Shown: positions 31,301 through 43,810 of the stretch, piece by piece
How positions within the stretch are numbered: the first letter of the stretch is position 1
Layout: every line of letters begins with the position of its first letter
Source of the DNA: Ciona savignyi
Taxonomy: Eukaryota > Chordata > Ascidiacea > Phlebobranchia > Cionidae
Reading direction: 5' to 3'
Assembly: GCA_000149265.1 (NCBI GenBank)
Contig: CH003313.1
Coordinates: 3,001,273-3,065,272, forward strand
DNA length: 64,000 bases
Program-made: the position numbers and the translations under genes
The notes under the pieces: model-generated
What the model was told of the DNA's origin: nothing
Databases searched by the model: none
What the model saw: only the letters and a program-made list of their open reading frames with translations

Positions 31301-32286
31301 TGACCAGCTAGCGACCAGTTTCGAACCTGCAACCTTTCAGCAGTAAGACATCGCACTAACCCACCAAGCTAATTGGTCGGAGGGAATATATACAGTATAA
31401 CCCGGGTGTTACAGTTGTATTAAACACTACAATTAAATTGAAAGTAAAAACTACAAACCTCATGACGAACGGTTTTCACAGCACAATCCCACGTTCCCTT
31501 GAACATAGGGGCTTGCCCTGGGGCGGGAGCTGGCATGGTTTGTAGACGAACCTGGGATATGAAGGGTTTGTTATCAGCTGTTTTGGTTATCTTAGCTTAA
31601 AAATGACAAATAGGATAGGATATTCATGTTTATCCCCGTGAATGGGAAAACCAAGGGGGTTAACACACAGGCAATCGTCAGATCACCTCGCGCCCATCGT
31701 CGGGTTACCGGAGCTATTGCAGTGTGTTGTGTATGATAGACACGTTCCTTCAATTTGGTAGAACCCATTAATCCGCTGGGTCCAGGCAATGTCCGTAAAG
31801 TGCCTTGCCCAAGGACACAACCGACTAGCTAGCGACCAGTTTCGCACCTTCAACCTTTTGATTGAAAGGCGACGCACTTAAACCATTACACCAACGGGCC
31901 GGACAAAAATGAGATGATACTTGTGATTTTTATTGACAGTTTAATGCATACCGGTACCGTACAGCATGTTTTTTTTATATTATATTATCATGGTCATTAT
32001 ACCAACACCAACAGGTAGAAAACTTGAGTATGTTTAAAAACCCCATTCTTCCAGCCAGAGGCCAGCGATCTATCATGATATCGAATCAGATAAACGTGGA
32101 TAATCATGTGTGTGATATTATTCATGTTAAAAAATCACTAGAATCAACCATGTATGCACTTGATTTCAGGATATGCAGAGAGGTTACCTTGATTGTGTCT
32201 AAGGGATGCCCACTGACAACCGCACAAATCCCCCCAAAACCACCAGCGATAAAATCCTTCCAAACGCTGCCCTTGGCTTCTCCCAT
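28330..32286 (-). CDS. SLC25A20: Mitochondrial carnitine/acylcarnitine carrier (8 exons)
   Basis: Inner mitochondrial membrane carrier that exchanges acylcarnitines for carnitine so that fatty acids can be oxidised in the matrix. Coding exons, 5' to 3' on the minus strand: 32286-32188, 31551-31459, 31065-30929, 30536-30328, 29971-29899, 29555-29446, 29030-28909 and 28392-28330. They total 906 bases, 301 residues plus stop, the same length as human CAC, and every phase joins. The three carrier repeats carry [20 protein letters not shown] and FPDVLKSRF. Residues tied to substrate binding in the human carrier are kept: the His of GHPLD, the Arg-Asp of [11 protein letters not shown] and the Arg of MLRAFPANA. 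The first proline of the third signature is Phe. The gene is divergent from NCOR and convergent with NOC3L. Confidence 0.96.
29117..29394 (-). repeat. tRNA-derived SINE in an SLC25A20 intron
   Basis: Near-full-length copy. Read on the minus strand it has a B-box-like GGTTCGAAACTGGTCGC, a middle domain ending ATAGGTTCTACCAAAATTT-like, then CAACACAATGCAAAAGCTCC and a 3' end of GATAAACATGAATATCCTAT. Its sense strand is the same as the host gene. Confidence 0.65.
31092..31381 (-). repeat. tRNA-derived SINE in an SLC25A20 intron
   Basis: Same family, on the minus strand: TTAGCTTGGTGGGTTAGTGCG, GCAGGTTCGAAACTGGTCGC, GGGCAAGGCACTTACC, GCCTGAACCCAGCAGATTAA and ACACACTTCAATATCTCCGG, ending in AAACATAAATATTTTATACTC. 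It starts 26 bases inside the intron. Confidence 0.7.
31610..31902 (-). repeat. tRNA-derived SINE in SLC25A20 intron 1
   Basis: The best-preserved copy in the window. On the minus strand: CCGGCCCGTTGGTGTAATGG (A-box-like), GTCGGTTGTGTCCTTGGGCA, AGGCACTTTACGGACATTGC, GGATTAATGGGTTCTACC, ACACACTGCAATAGCTCCGG, ACGATGGGCGCGAGGTGATC and GATAAACATGAATATCCTAT. Confidence 0.75.
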
Positions 32287-32310
32287 TGTTTTCTGTTGCG
32301 TTTATTCAAC
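32287..32310 (-). promoter_or_regulatory. Acceptor 6 bases before the SLC25A20 start, possible spliced-leader site
   Basis: On the minus strand a T-rich stretch and AACGCAACAG end at 32293, six bases before the ATG at 32286. Such a very short leader after an AG fits trans-splicing but could be chance. Confidence 0.3.
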
Positions 32311-33351
32311 GAAAAAGTCTTAACAAAAACTGACAACACGAGATCAACGAAAATTTGCTGTGAAAGTAATTGTATGTAAAAAGACAATTGTCACAAGGGT
32401 CAAAGTCCAACCTCCGACGGACGAATCATGAAACAAATTTTGCCAGAATAAATTGTTTTATCAAATTTCTATGTTTTTGCGGTACGACCAAATATTACAA
32501 TAAATTAAAAATAAAACAAAATTATGAATATTGAAAACGGGATTAAAGTAAGATTTGAAATAAAAAATATTAAATAATGTTTACTAAATTTTCCATTTAA
32601 ATATTCCCATCTACATTACGAACAGCAGTAATTGTAGCTTTGATCTAAAATAAATCCCCAACAAATGTTATTCGCATAAATGTTGTCACGCCGTGTGCGC
32701 AAAAAGCATTTTTTCTCTCACTATCTTCTCTCGTATCTTCTCTCGCCTCATCCTACCGAATACGTAAATCTAAATCTAGTGTGTTGTTTACGAAAGTGCA
32801 AAAACTTGGTAGCAAAGATAGTTTTGTTTATACCATATTGCAGTATCTCTAAAATTAGCAATCATAGATCAATGAATAGCAAGTGGCAGATGTAAACTAA
32901 CCAACATTGCACACTTTCTGTTGCAACACCTAGAAGTCAACCAAAATTATTATATAACTAATTTACCTAATACGGAGATTTTACCGAAATAAAGGAAATT
33001 TTATATTTATTTTAAAATACTTTTAAAAAATTATCCATTTTTAAATTTTCGAAAATGCCCATGTGGAATTAATTAGGCTTTACAAATCACCTCCAAATTC
33101 TGAATTTTTTTGTTGTTATTATTTTTTAACAATGGAAATGTCCTGATTAACCAATGTTAACAGAAAGGGAATTGACCCAATTATGTAAATTATTACATTA
33201 AAGCAGTTACTTGTTTGTAATATACACCCGTTTCGGATAGATTTCTGAAAATTTGCAATTATCAATTACTTGTCCATTATAAAGATTGGTTTTCTGTAAA
33301 TTATATAGGAATTTTATGAACAAAAACAATCTTTTTAACGTTCCCATGCAG
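32311..33351. promoter_or_regulatory. Divergent promoter region of SLC25A20 and NCOR
   Basis: About 1.06 kb between the two start regions. No TATA box is placed convincingly. A CTATCTTCTCTCGTATCTTCTCTCGCCTC pyrimidine-rich stretch lies near 32720-32750. No coding frame supported. The promoter role is inferred from gene orientation. Confidence 0.4.
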
Positions 33352-33392
33352 TTTTAGACCATACAACGTGACTAAACTTGTGCAAATCGAAG
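33335..33392 (+). promoter_or_regulatory. Acceptor before the NCOR start codon, possible spliced-leader site
   Basis: CTTTTTAACGTTCCCATGCAG ends at 33351, 41 bases before ATG 33393. The leader contains an in-frame TGA, so it is untranslated. It may accept a spliced leader or follow an upstream 5' UTR exon. Confidence 0.4.
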
Positions 33393-36300
33393 ATGAAACC
33401 TCCATGGCAGTCCCAACATTGCCCGACATCAAGTAGCAATAGTCCCCATCATCCATCATCAAGGTATCGTTTGCAGCGGTTATTTTCATTCATGTGGTAT
33501 TGTATCAAGTCATTATGCCCTTTCAATTAACTGTTGCTTGTGATGCTTTAAATGTCCAACAAAGCAGATGAAAATGCACAAATCGTTTTAGTCAGTATTT
33601 GCTTAATTAAAAAGAAAAACATTGTCATATGATAAAAAGTAACAATTTTAAACATTTTTATATTTTACTTTTTAAAGGTAGTTAATAAAATATTGACTAA
33701 AATTCTCCAACTTCTATTGTATGTACCTCCCTGTCATAATATATCTGATGCAAAAAAAACAACATCACATAAAATTTGAATTTAAGCGTTGAGCACATTT
33801 TTGATGATGTTTAATCAGCTAATTTTTTATGTAGGTTTGCTGGCTAAATCTAAATATACCAAAAATAAATCATTGATTTGATTTTACCGTTTTCCAAATT
33901 TTAATCGAAGGTCCTGCTTCGTGTTTTAATCATGGAAACAAAAACGAAACTAATATATGTTTCTCCCCAGAATCGAAACGAGCCAACCCCAAATATCGTC
34001 CTCCCCGGTCACCGACCCCTCCCACGTCCTTTCCCAACTCTTCGCTCAGCAGCAGCAGAACGCGATGCATCCGTCCTACCTCGCCATGTTCTCCAAACCC
34101 TCCGATCAGAGGTTGGCGTTCGATCCCCGGATGCAGATCCCTGTGATCCCCCATCCTCGCTCCCAGATGCTCGGGATGCAACATCCTTCCCTCTCCTCCG
34201 GGAACCCGTACCAACAGAGGAGGTCGGCTCCTCAACGAGTATCGCTACGAAGAGACATCGACATCGCCGGGGAACGAGATAAGGATTCTCCAGCCTCGGC
34301 AGGTTGGCTTAATTATTATCCAACAATTCGAATTTAAAAAGTTTTTTGGTTACACATATCCACCCAGTACCTTAAATTAAACCATCTTCTCCGATCACGA
34401 GTGCAAAATTTACTTGCATCATAAAATCATGTTCTGTTGTCAAAAAAATTCTTTGGGATAATAAATATTTTTTAATTTAAAAACTTCCAAGCATATTTAT
34501 TTTAAAATGTGTATCTTCTAATCATATTTAGGAATGTATATTTATTTAAATTTATAAGATTAAGTAAATTACTTTCATATATTAAAGACAGTGCGCTGCC
34601 ATTATATTTGATATTGAATATTCCTTTTTAGCATTTTGATTCCAATTGATTTGCAGGTATAGGTGCTTCGTACCCGTACAGTGGCGACCCGCTACTCCAC
34701 TCTCAAATCCCCAGCAGCTCGAGACTTACTCCTGATCGACCCATCACCATGCTGGGGAATATGCAGCACAGTTACCAGCAGCATATGATGCCCAAACAAC
34801 AGGTATTTAATGCTTTTTATTTGGTTTGTTTAAAAAAAAACTAAAAGAGGGAAGGGAGGGAGTAAGAAACTACACACCAAAATATATATTAGAATGTTAT
34901 GGTTTGGGTTAAAGCTGCGTTTGGACGTATGGTTATTTCTGGAATGAAGATTTGTGTTGGGTTTTTTGGACTAATGCTCCATTTTAGGAATATATACTCG
35001 TACTGTTATGTTTTATTTCTGGTTTCTTTTAGAGACCATTTTTTTAATAATGGTTATTTTTATTCATATATATTTAATTATTTATTGACTACTGGTTCAG
35101 TTTGACCATATCGGTCCATATTATGACTAATGGTTGGTTTTACGGCTACTAGGATTACTGGTCCATTTTATCTATTGACTCCTGTATTTACGTTACTGTG
35201 CAGAGTTATCATTTATTCAGCAAAAACCTGAAACATACAATTCACCACTTTAACATAACATAACAGTATGATATACCTTTGCGTATCCGTCCAAACAAGA
35301 AGTCCATTGAAATCATCCACATTGCAGGAACACCCATCGTACACTTCCCCAACATTCAACACACAGCAACACCCAGGCTTCAGTGGGTTGTCTGTGCAAA
35401 AGGATATCAAGCAGGTGGGTGTTGTTTGATTGGAGGAATGTGAATGATGTCATTTGTGTGAAGTATTGACAGCACATGGTGTAATATTGTATCTTTATTC
35501 CAATAAATTAACAAAATAATTTTAAATCATATGTTAACTCTTTCACTCCCGGCCAAATGCATTAATTTAAACATGCTGTCCCGCAGTGTTTTTTACAATT
35601 TTTGGTCATTTTCAAATTAGCACAGTTTTTCTCAAATTTATGCTATGATTTAATATTTAGTATGGTTGGAAAGATAATTTATCCCTCTTTTAAACAAACC
35701 GCACACCTAGAATCTACCTCCAATAAAGAATATATTATGTAAACTTTAGTGAACACCACTTTTTATGTAAAGAAAATTCTGCTCGACTTTGAAAATTTTG
35801 AGGTGCACTGACAAACGAAATACTCACTAATTATTGGTATGCCCAAATGATATGAAAATTGGAATGTAGATTGTCTAATAGTTTTTGTACTCAGGAAAAT
35901 TTGAACTGTATTTGTATCTTCAGTAGTTTTTTTACTATTCCTAATTGAAATTTTCCTTTATTCTAACTATATTATGAAAAATTGAACCAAAAACGCATTG
36001 AAGTTTTTAGTTTTGTAGAACTAAAATAGTAAAAAGTATAAATAAGAACAGTGAAGGAAGTGTAAAAAGGGCATACAAAGGCAAACAAACACAAATACTA
36101 TATCCAATATTCTTCAAAGCAGGGCACACCGAACTAGCTAGTCTCGCCGCCTTTTTCTTTATCGTGCGCTCAGCAGGCCCAGCTGGATTCATGCTTTGGT
36201 GAACACGAAGCATAAACGCCTGCTGAGAAAACGTCACCAACGCTCTCCTTTTTTTCTCAACGGCACGAAATTCACAGAGAATGTAAAGAAAGACTTGCTT

Positions 36301-39300
36301 GACAAAAAGAGCTTCTCCGCAAGTTAACGCGACTCCTATTGGCTGAGTTAGTCACTTGTAAATTCGTGTAAAATCGATAAAAATAAGAGGCGAAGCCTTG
36401 AAAAAGAAAGGCTATCACTCCTCGCATTTTTAATATTTCTCCACGAAAATTACAGAGAATAAAATATAGGGTTTCCTTGATCGAATGAGCCATAGCTGAG
36501 GTCTCTACCATTACGCATTGCGGAGAAATCGTTTTTTAGATTTGCACCCATTTATGTACAGGCGGGATACCATGTTTTCCCACCAACTCGCGATATATGG
36601 CGAGTTGGGACGGAAAGAGTTAAGAGAAATATAGCAAAACACATGAAACAAGCATGTTGTATCATATATATATTATATATTTGTCATATATATTACCAAT
36701 ATGTATTTAACATGTTTTTTTTATATTTCATAATTTGTAATTTTTTTCATACAAAACTGATAATGTTTTATAGCGAAACAGTTTGTAATAAGAATTGAAT
36801 TAAATATATAGAAGTGTGAGTGCTGTTATATAAGTGGGGGTTGTATAGTGGACCAGGTCTAGGAATATACTCCTAAAATGTACATTGTGTATAAAAATGT
36901 TTAGTTGATTTTTTTACAAATGCTTTTTTATTAAAGTTCATAGTATTTTATATTTAACCGCAGGAGGTGATTAAACAGGAACCGATGGACAAAGGTATGT
37001 TTCACCCTCCCAGTGAAACCCCACAAGATCACCCAACCACACATCACCCATCCACAACCCAACGACATGGTAAGTTACGGTTATTAAATAAATGTTGAAA
37101 TAAAAGGTTGTTCTTTATTGTATGGTAGGTCTAGTTCAGGAGTCGGCAACCTCTGATCTTTCATCCATCTGATGCAGCTCTTAGTATTGCCACTATAGCA
37201 AGTGTTTAATAAGTTTAATACCCATGCATAAGTGAAACAAAGAGATGTTGTTTTCCTTTTATTGCGAAAATGTTATTAGTTTTGCAGCTACCAGTGATTT
37301 TTTTTATCGGTTAAAATGGCTCTTTAAGTGCAATAGGTTGTCGAACCTGTTCTAGTCCCTTCAATTATTATCCCCCTGGTTTAAGGTTCACCATTTACAA
37401 TCAATGCCACCCCATGAATTCTATACTTGATTTCCCTCAATTTTGGTTCCAACTCACAGGACCAGCCCTCCAACCCAAGCTGGACTCAGCACCACCACCC
37501 GGTGGAAGTTATGAACAGAAATCGAAGGAGGATTTGGTGCTAGCGATGGATAAAGTGGATCGGGAGATAGCAAAGGTAGAAGGAAACTGCCTGCGACCTC
37601 AGCATTTAACCCAATGGTTTATCCTTGTATCGATGTAGTCCCATGTACCCAATGTATTGTAGAAACTGAAAAAAGGGAACCGATATATTCCCATCATTAT
37701 AACCTACCCTTCCTAGTTACTTCATTTACCCCATCATTACACCCTATCCTTTCTAGTTGCCCTATTAACCCCAGTATTGCACCCAATTCACCCTAGTTTC
37801 CCCATTTACCCCATTGTTGCACCCTACCCTTCCATGTTACCTTAATAACCCCATCATTGACCCCCCACCTACCCCAATCACCCCATTGACCCCCACCCCC
37901 CAGGTTGAGAGTGAGATCAACCGCATCCAGAAGAAGAAGACGCAGTTGGAGGAGCGAGCCAAGATGCCCCCGGAGCCCGAGAAGAGTGCGTCCTCCCCGC
38001 AGAGGGTGGAGCCCAAACATAGAGATCTCTGGCAGGTCATCTACGCAGAGAACAGGGTGAGTTGTGCCTCGTGTGGTTGGCTAGCAATCAATTTCTGGTG
38101 GAAACTGTTTACTTTAAATTTTACATGAAACGTTGCATGTATTTTATACCGCCATTTTAGGTGTAAACAAAAATATTTGATTATCCTGGTGCAAACAAAG
38201 TTTGTTTGAGTTGTTTATTTGTTACATATAACTTGAAGTTTGTTATGAGCACCTCACTAAGCTGGATTAGAATGAATGTGCATCATTTGCTCCTTAAACC
38301 CTCACACTGTTATGCGGCAATTAGAGCTACCATTTACTTAGAACCTATAATTATTGTTTTGTCACACCGTTTTGTCCTTACTTTACATTTATTTATAGAT
38401 GTAGAATATTTATGCCGCACTCAACTTATTTCGATAAAATTTATGGTTTGATGGGATCACACACTGTTTAGTACCTCTGATACCAGCTGAATTAAAGATT
38501 CAGTTCAACCAGTTAAGATCATTTATTACTGTTTATTGCATGTACCATGTTCTTATGGAAAAACAAACAAACGATTTATTTGTGGTGTGGGGCAGCTGGG
38601 GACTTATGCATTGGAACCTGTTTTTCTACAAATACAATTATTCGTGTTAGAATTACCTTGTCATTTGATGTTTAATCCACATTATAGAAAAAGGCTGAAG
38701 CTGCCCGATCTATACTGGATGGACTGTGTCCAAGATACGACATGCCTCTCTATAATCAACCCTGCGATACAGATGTCTACCAAGTTAATCTCAAAAAGTA
38801 AGAATTAAATGTAATTTACATAAATTTTTGACGTACTGTAAAGAGGATTTTTTACAGGCTGGTTTATATTGTATTTTTTCTTGTGGAAAACTTTTGTATT
38901 AATGAATTTTAAAGTTAGTTAATTCTCTTCGACGAATTAGCTCTGTGGTTTAGTGCATCGCCTTTGTTCTGAAGGGTTGTAGGTGCGAAACTGGTCGCTA
39001 GATGATCGGCTCTGTCCTTTACAAGGCACTTAACGAACACTGCCTGAAATCATATACAACGCACTATATTAGCTCTAGTAACCCGATGGTGGGCGTGAGG
39101 TAATCTGACGATTGCCAGTGTGTTTAACCCCTTTGGAGATAAACATGAATATCCTATTCTAATAATGTTTTTTGTTTCATCAGAAACGAAGAAATGCGTC
39201 CGAAACTGGTGAAATACTTCAAGCACCGGAGCAAACTGCAGAATATTCGACAACGTTATATTTGTACGAGGTATGAACACTTGATGGCACAATGGAACAG

Positions 39301-42300
39301 AAGAGCAGAGAGAATAGAGAACAATGTGAAGAAAAAGTGAGGAAATCGAAATAAGGATGTTTTTGTCAAATTCTTGGTAGTAAACTAACATTGTAAATTT
39401 GATAATTAATAAAAAATTGATTTTCTATCTGATTTTAAAAAGCTCTGTAAAATAGAAAGCTGTTAGAGTCTGTGTTAGTTTTCGAATCTGCCGTACAGTA
39501 AAAATGCATCAATAATCAACCTTTTTAATCTTACATGATTTCAACTCTAATAAAAGTTCCTTTTTCACCCCCTCCCCTCCTCCTCAGAGCAAAAGATGCG
39601 AAAACTCGTGAATTCTTCGAGAAGCTCTTCCCGGAGATCCGGAAGCAGCGGGAGCAGCAAGAGAGAGTGGATCGCGTGGGAACTAGAGGAGACTCGTGTC
39701 GAAGCGATGCAGATTTCGCTGAGATCGTAGATGGATTGTCGGAGCAGGTGACCATCATCATCATTGTATCCATATTGTGTATTACACAGCCACATGGGCG
39801 GTAGTTAGGTAAGGTCGAATGAGGGACAATGTTGGAAGTTAGGTGTTGTATTCTTAAGGTTATCAGTTTTAGAGGTCGCATGGGGGATTGGCTAGGAGAT
39901 GTATGATTAAGGGGTTAGAAGCAATGTCAACCTTTATTCTTCTCACTTTATACTTTGTTGTTTTGACTTAGTAGTATAATAGCTTTGATCCCAGAGTTCT
40001 GGGCACTAGGTATTCTGAAGACCTTGTAAACCAGCTGTCAATGTCCAGCGCATCACATACAAAGTTAATGTCTAGTTCTATAGTTTTTTAATTATTTTAA
40101 AAACAAGCATTGAAGCAGAATGGGATTTATTTAATCTTTTGCTCCATTATAACCCCACATTCTTTAACTTTCTGATTCTTTAACTTTGGATTCGGAGAAA
40201 AATTCTGCTGAAATTAAGCAAAATAAGATTTGCCAGGTTTTCTTGTAGTTTTTTCCCATTATAACCCCCCCCACAACCTGATGTGCAGGAGAACCAGTTG
40301 AACCACATGCGACAACTAGCAGTGGTCGACCCCATGTTGTTAGACAGCGAGGAACAACGAATCAGGTTCATCAGCACAAATGGCTTCATTAGGGAACCTT
40401 TCAAAGACTTCAAGGTAAATAGAACCATGTGTTTTCCAATTTAAGGCCTGTTATAAAAGTACATTAAAAAGCTTGGTGGTTTAGTGTGTCGACGTTCAGT
40501 CAACAGTGGAAGTTTCGATACTACATGCGGGATAGTCAATTGTGTTTTTGTCTAAGACACTTTGCTGACATTGCATGAAACCAGCGGATTATTGGATTTT
40601 ACCAAAAATTCAATCATATACAACACACTGCAGTAGCTCCGGTAACCCGACGGTATGCACGAGGTGATCTGACGATTGACCATGTGTTAACCCCCTTGGT
40701 TTATTCCAGTCTTCCATTCTTAGGTATAAACATAAATTGAACCAAGCACCTGTTTTATCCAAACTACTTTCCTTCATTATGCAAAGTAATGCTTGATCAT
40801 GACTATCGTCCTTAAGAACACCAAGCAATTCGAATATCCCTGTTTCTCAACCTATTCTATTAAACCACTTCCAACCCAGGAAAGCCAACAGCTCGACTCA
40901 TGGACAGAACAGGAGAAAAAGATCTTCAAAGAGAAATTCATCCAACATCCGAAGAACTTCCATCTGATTGCTTCGTTCATTGAGAAAAAGGTTTCACGAT
41001 GAGTCTTGTTTTTAGTAACACACAATTGGATAACTTGGTTTTGATTGGTCTATTGATGAAAATATACAATCAGTACACTTGAGCTACATAACTAGTTGGT
41101 ATACATGTTTGTTCAATTATTTTTGGCACTGTTGTTTTTAATTAGATTCTTGTTTATGCTATGGGTGAGGGTATTTAATTTTAAAACATGCAACACTGAA
41201 TAACCACATAACTTGCCTGGTAAGTTTGTTGTCGCTTTTAAATTGTGGAAATTCCCCACAGATATAGGTTTAGGCTTTTTCGTTAAGTGTGAAATGACAA
41301 TATGGACCATTGCGTCTAGTTTTGACATTCCTTATCCATAACTTATGACCCAACATACTAACACAATGTGCCAATAGCATGTTTGAGCCTACCCAAGATC
41401 ACACTCATATAGGTTTGGTCAACAAATATAAGATGAGGTCTTGCTGAGCTACATTATGTGTAAATAGTTTGGATATCCATTCCCCAATAGATTGTGATTC
41501 AACAAAGCAGCTCTAAAAACTTTTTAATAAAACACAAATAACATATTCTTATCGACAAAATTAAAGGAGCATAAGCATAAAAGCTATTTGAATCCAAAAA
41601 CCAAACTCCAAAGAATAAAGTTAATAACTCGATTTGTTATATGATCTGTAGTGCATTGTATGTATTTTACAGAGTGTTGCAGACTGCATCTTGTATTATT
41701 ACCTCACAAAGAAGACCAACAATTACAAAGCTCTTGTTCGGAAACAAAGCATGAAAGCAAAGAAACCAAAATCGGGTCGTTCACATGTAAGAATCATATA
41801 TTCAGTTAGTTTTGTGGATGTGGAATTTTTTAATTTTTTAAAAAATGATGTGCTTTTAAGTGGGAATTTATAAAGACATAAGCATTCTGTTGATTTAAAT
41901 CCATGTTCCACAACCTAAAAAATTTTAAACCAAAATCTCGAAATGTTTTATTTTCCACTGTATTGAACACAACTGTTTCGCTGTGTATGTAACTTCATGC
42001 AGCGCTCATTTTTCTATAATCTAATAATTGTATGAATCTCATGTATTTTATTTCACAGGCATCGACACAGGACCAGGTCAGTGGGAATAAGGACGGATCG
42101 GACAAAACGTGAGTTCATTTATGATGATTGTTCACACCCCATGCTCCCGGTCAGTTGATGCATGCTGGTGGTGTCTCATCAGTCAGATATGGTGGTTTGT
42201 CTGTTGATCTTTCCCCACCAGCAATATCATCCTAGAGTTATTACAGTAGAAACCGTCACCTAAAAACTGTTTGAATATATTACTTAAGTTGCCAATAATG

Positions 42301-43810
42301 TTAGAATATATTAAACGAATTGAACTTTTTGATCATATTTACCGGCTTGCACCTGTTGTTAACTGAACTTGTTGTTGATTGGATTTGTAGTTAGTTGAAA
42401 TTGTCATTAATTAGATTTTTTGTTGATTGTTGTTAAATGGACCTGTTGATTGGACTTGTTGTTGATTGTTGTTGAATAAACTTGTTGATTGGACTTGTTG
42501 TTGATTGGATTTGTAGTTAGTTGAAATTGTCATTAATTAGATTTTTTGTTGATTGTTGTTAAATGGACCTGTTGATTGGACTTGTTGTTGATTGTTGTTG
42601 AATAAACTTGTTGATTGGACTTGTTGTTGATTGGATTTGTAGTTAGTTGAAATTGTCATTAATTAGATTTTTTGTTGATTGTTGTTAAATGGACCTGCTG
42701 ATTGGACTTGTTGTTGATTGTTGTTGAATAAACTTGTTGATTGAACTTTTTGGTAAATGGACTTGTTGTTGATTGTTGTTAAGTGGACCAGTTGATAGCA
42801 CCATATGTTGATGTTGGTATTTACTTTTACAGAGAGGATGGTAAGAAGGAAGGGGAGGAGGGGACGGAGATGAAGATCGATCGACCACCGTCACCCAGGA
42901 TGACAAGTTAGTTGGACAATGAACCTGCAGAGATACCATATTACCAAGAATTAATACAACACGTATTAAATAACATTCAAGAAGCATAATGCTAAAGAAA
43001 GTTGATGTCACACACTAAATACCGGGGAGATTAGAAATTATGATACTAAAACTGAAGACACAACACTGATTAAATAATTTTAAAGCAGCATTATACTAAA
43101 GGAAGCAAGATTTGGTGGATTAAATCATCTAATCAAGATTTGCAGCATTCATTTTTATATAAATAATTTAAATCAGGAAAAGAATTGCATGTATGTTTAA
43201 TAACATAAGCGTTTTAACTGCTGTGCATTGTATAACTCACACAACGTCCACTTTCCACCAGGAGCTCGCAAACAAACAATGAATTGGACAGAGGAGGAAA
43301 TATCGCTCGTCAAAGAAGGTGGGTTGGTTGAATCTGCAAACTGGGCTTTGATGTCAATCTATTAATGGACAGAAAGCAAAATCTAGTCAGCTTTCTTTGA
43401 GATATTGGCCGACTTAACCTCTCCCTGATACATGGGAGCTCCTGGAGTAAATGGCTTTATATTGCCTTCACTTCTAGTCCCGCCGCTATCAAGGACCCAC
43501 TTGTACTATTGTGTTGTAATATCAGCAAAATTTTTTTTTCAAAATATTTTACTTTTATCCTCTCTCTAATAAGAACCATTTTACTATTAAACAATGTTTA
43601 AATGATTTTAGTAGCGTTTTGTTTGAAATTGTATGTTTGTGATTATTTCTACTATATTGACTGAAAGGTTTCGGCAAGCACGGGAAAGACTTTGGTTCAA
43701 TCTCACGAATGGTGTCGAACAAGTCTGAACAACAAGTGAAGAATTTCTACCACAATTACAAGAAGAAGCATGGATTGGATCAGCTCATTACTGACAGCAG
43801 AAAGAAAAAG
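33393..43810 (+). CDS. NCOR: NCOR exons 1-17: N-terminus, GPS2/TBL1 region, DAD, SANT1, SANT2
   Basis: Exons: 33393-33463, 33971-34302, 34657-34802, 35328-35414, 36964-37069, 37460-37575, 37904-38056, 38688-38797, 39184-39336, 39588-39747, 40289-40414, 40880-40990, 41673-41786, 42059-42108, 42833-42906, 43262-43318 and 43668-43810. MDKVDREIAKVESEINRIQK (exons 6-7) is the TBL1/GPS2-binding coiled coil. EFFEKLFPEIRKQREQQERV (exon 10) is highly conserved. Exons 11-13 form the deacetylase-activation domain and SANT1, with FKEKFIQHPKNFHLIASFIE and DCILYYYLTKKTNNYKALVR. The Tyr-Tyr and Lys-Lys of that motif help hold inositol phosphate between corepressor and HDAC3 in the known structure. Exons 16-17 encode SANT2 (MNWTEEEISLVKEG to VKNFYHNYKKKHGLDQL). 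IKQEP in exon 5 is a possible SUMO site. Confidence 0.93.

Noticed and set aside
33930..34282. Two further open frames over NCOR exon 2
   Set aside because: Shadow frames. Only the frame joined in phase from ATG 33393 continues into exon 3.
35538..36619. A gene on the minus strand at 36.0-36.5 kb
   Set aside because: The two short frames lie within the TTAA-flanked element, overlap its internal duplications and match no transposase motif I know.
42366..42790. CRISPR-like array
   Set aside because: Direct 126-bp units without unique spacers in an animal intron; an ordinary minisatellite.
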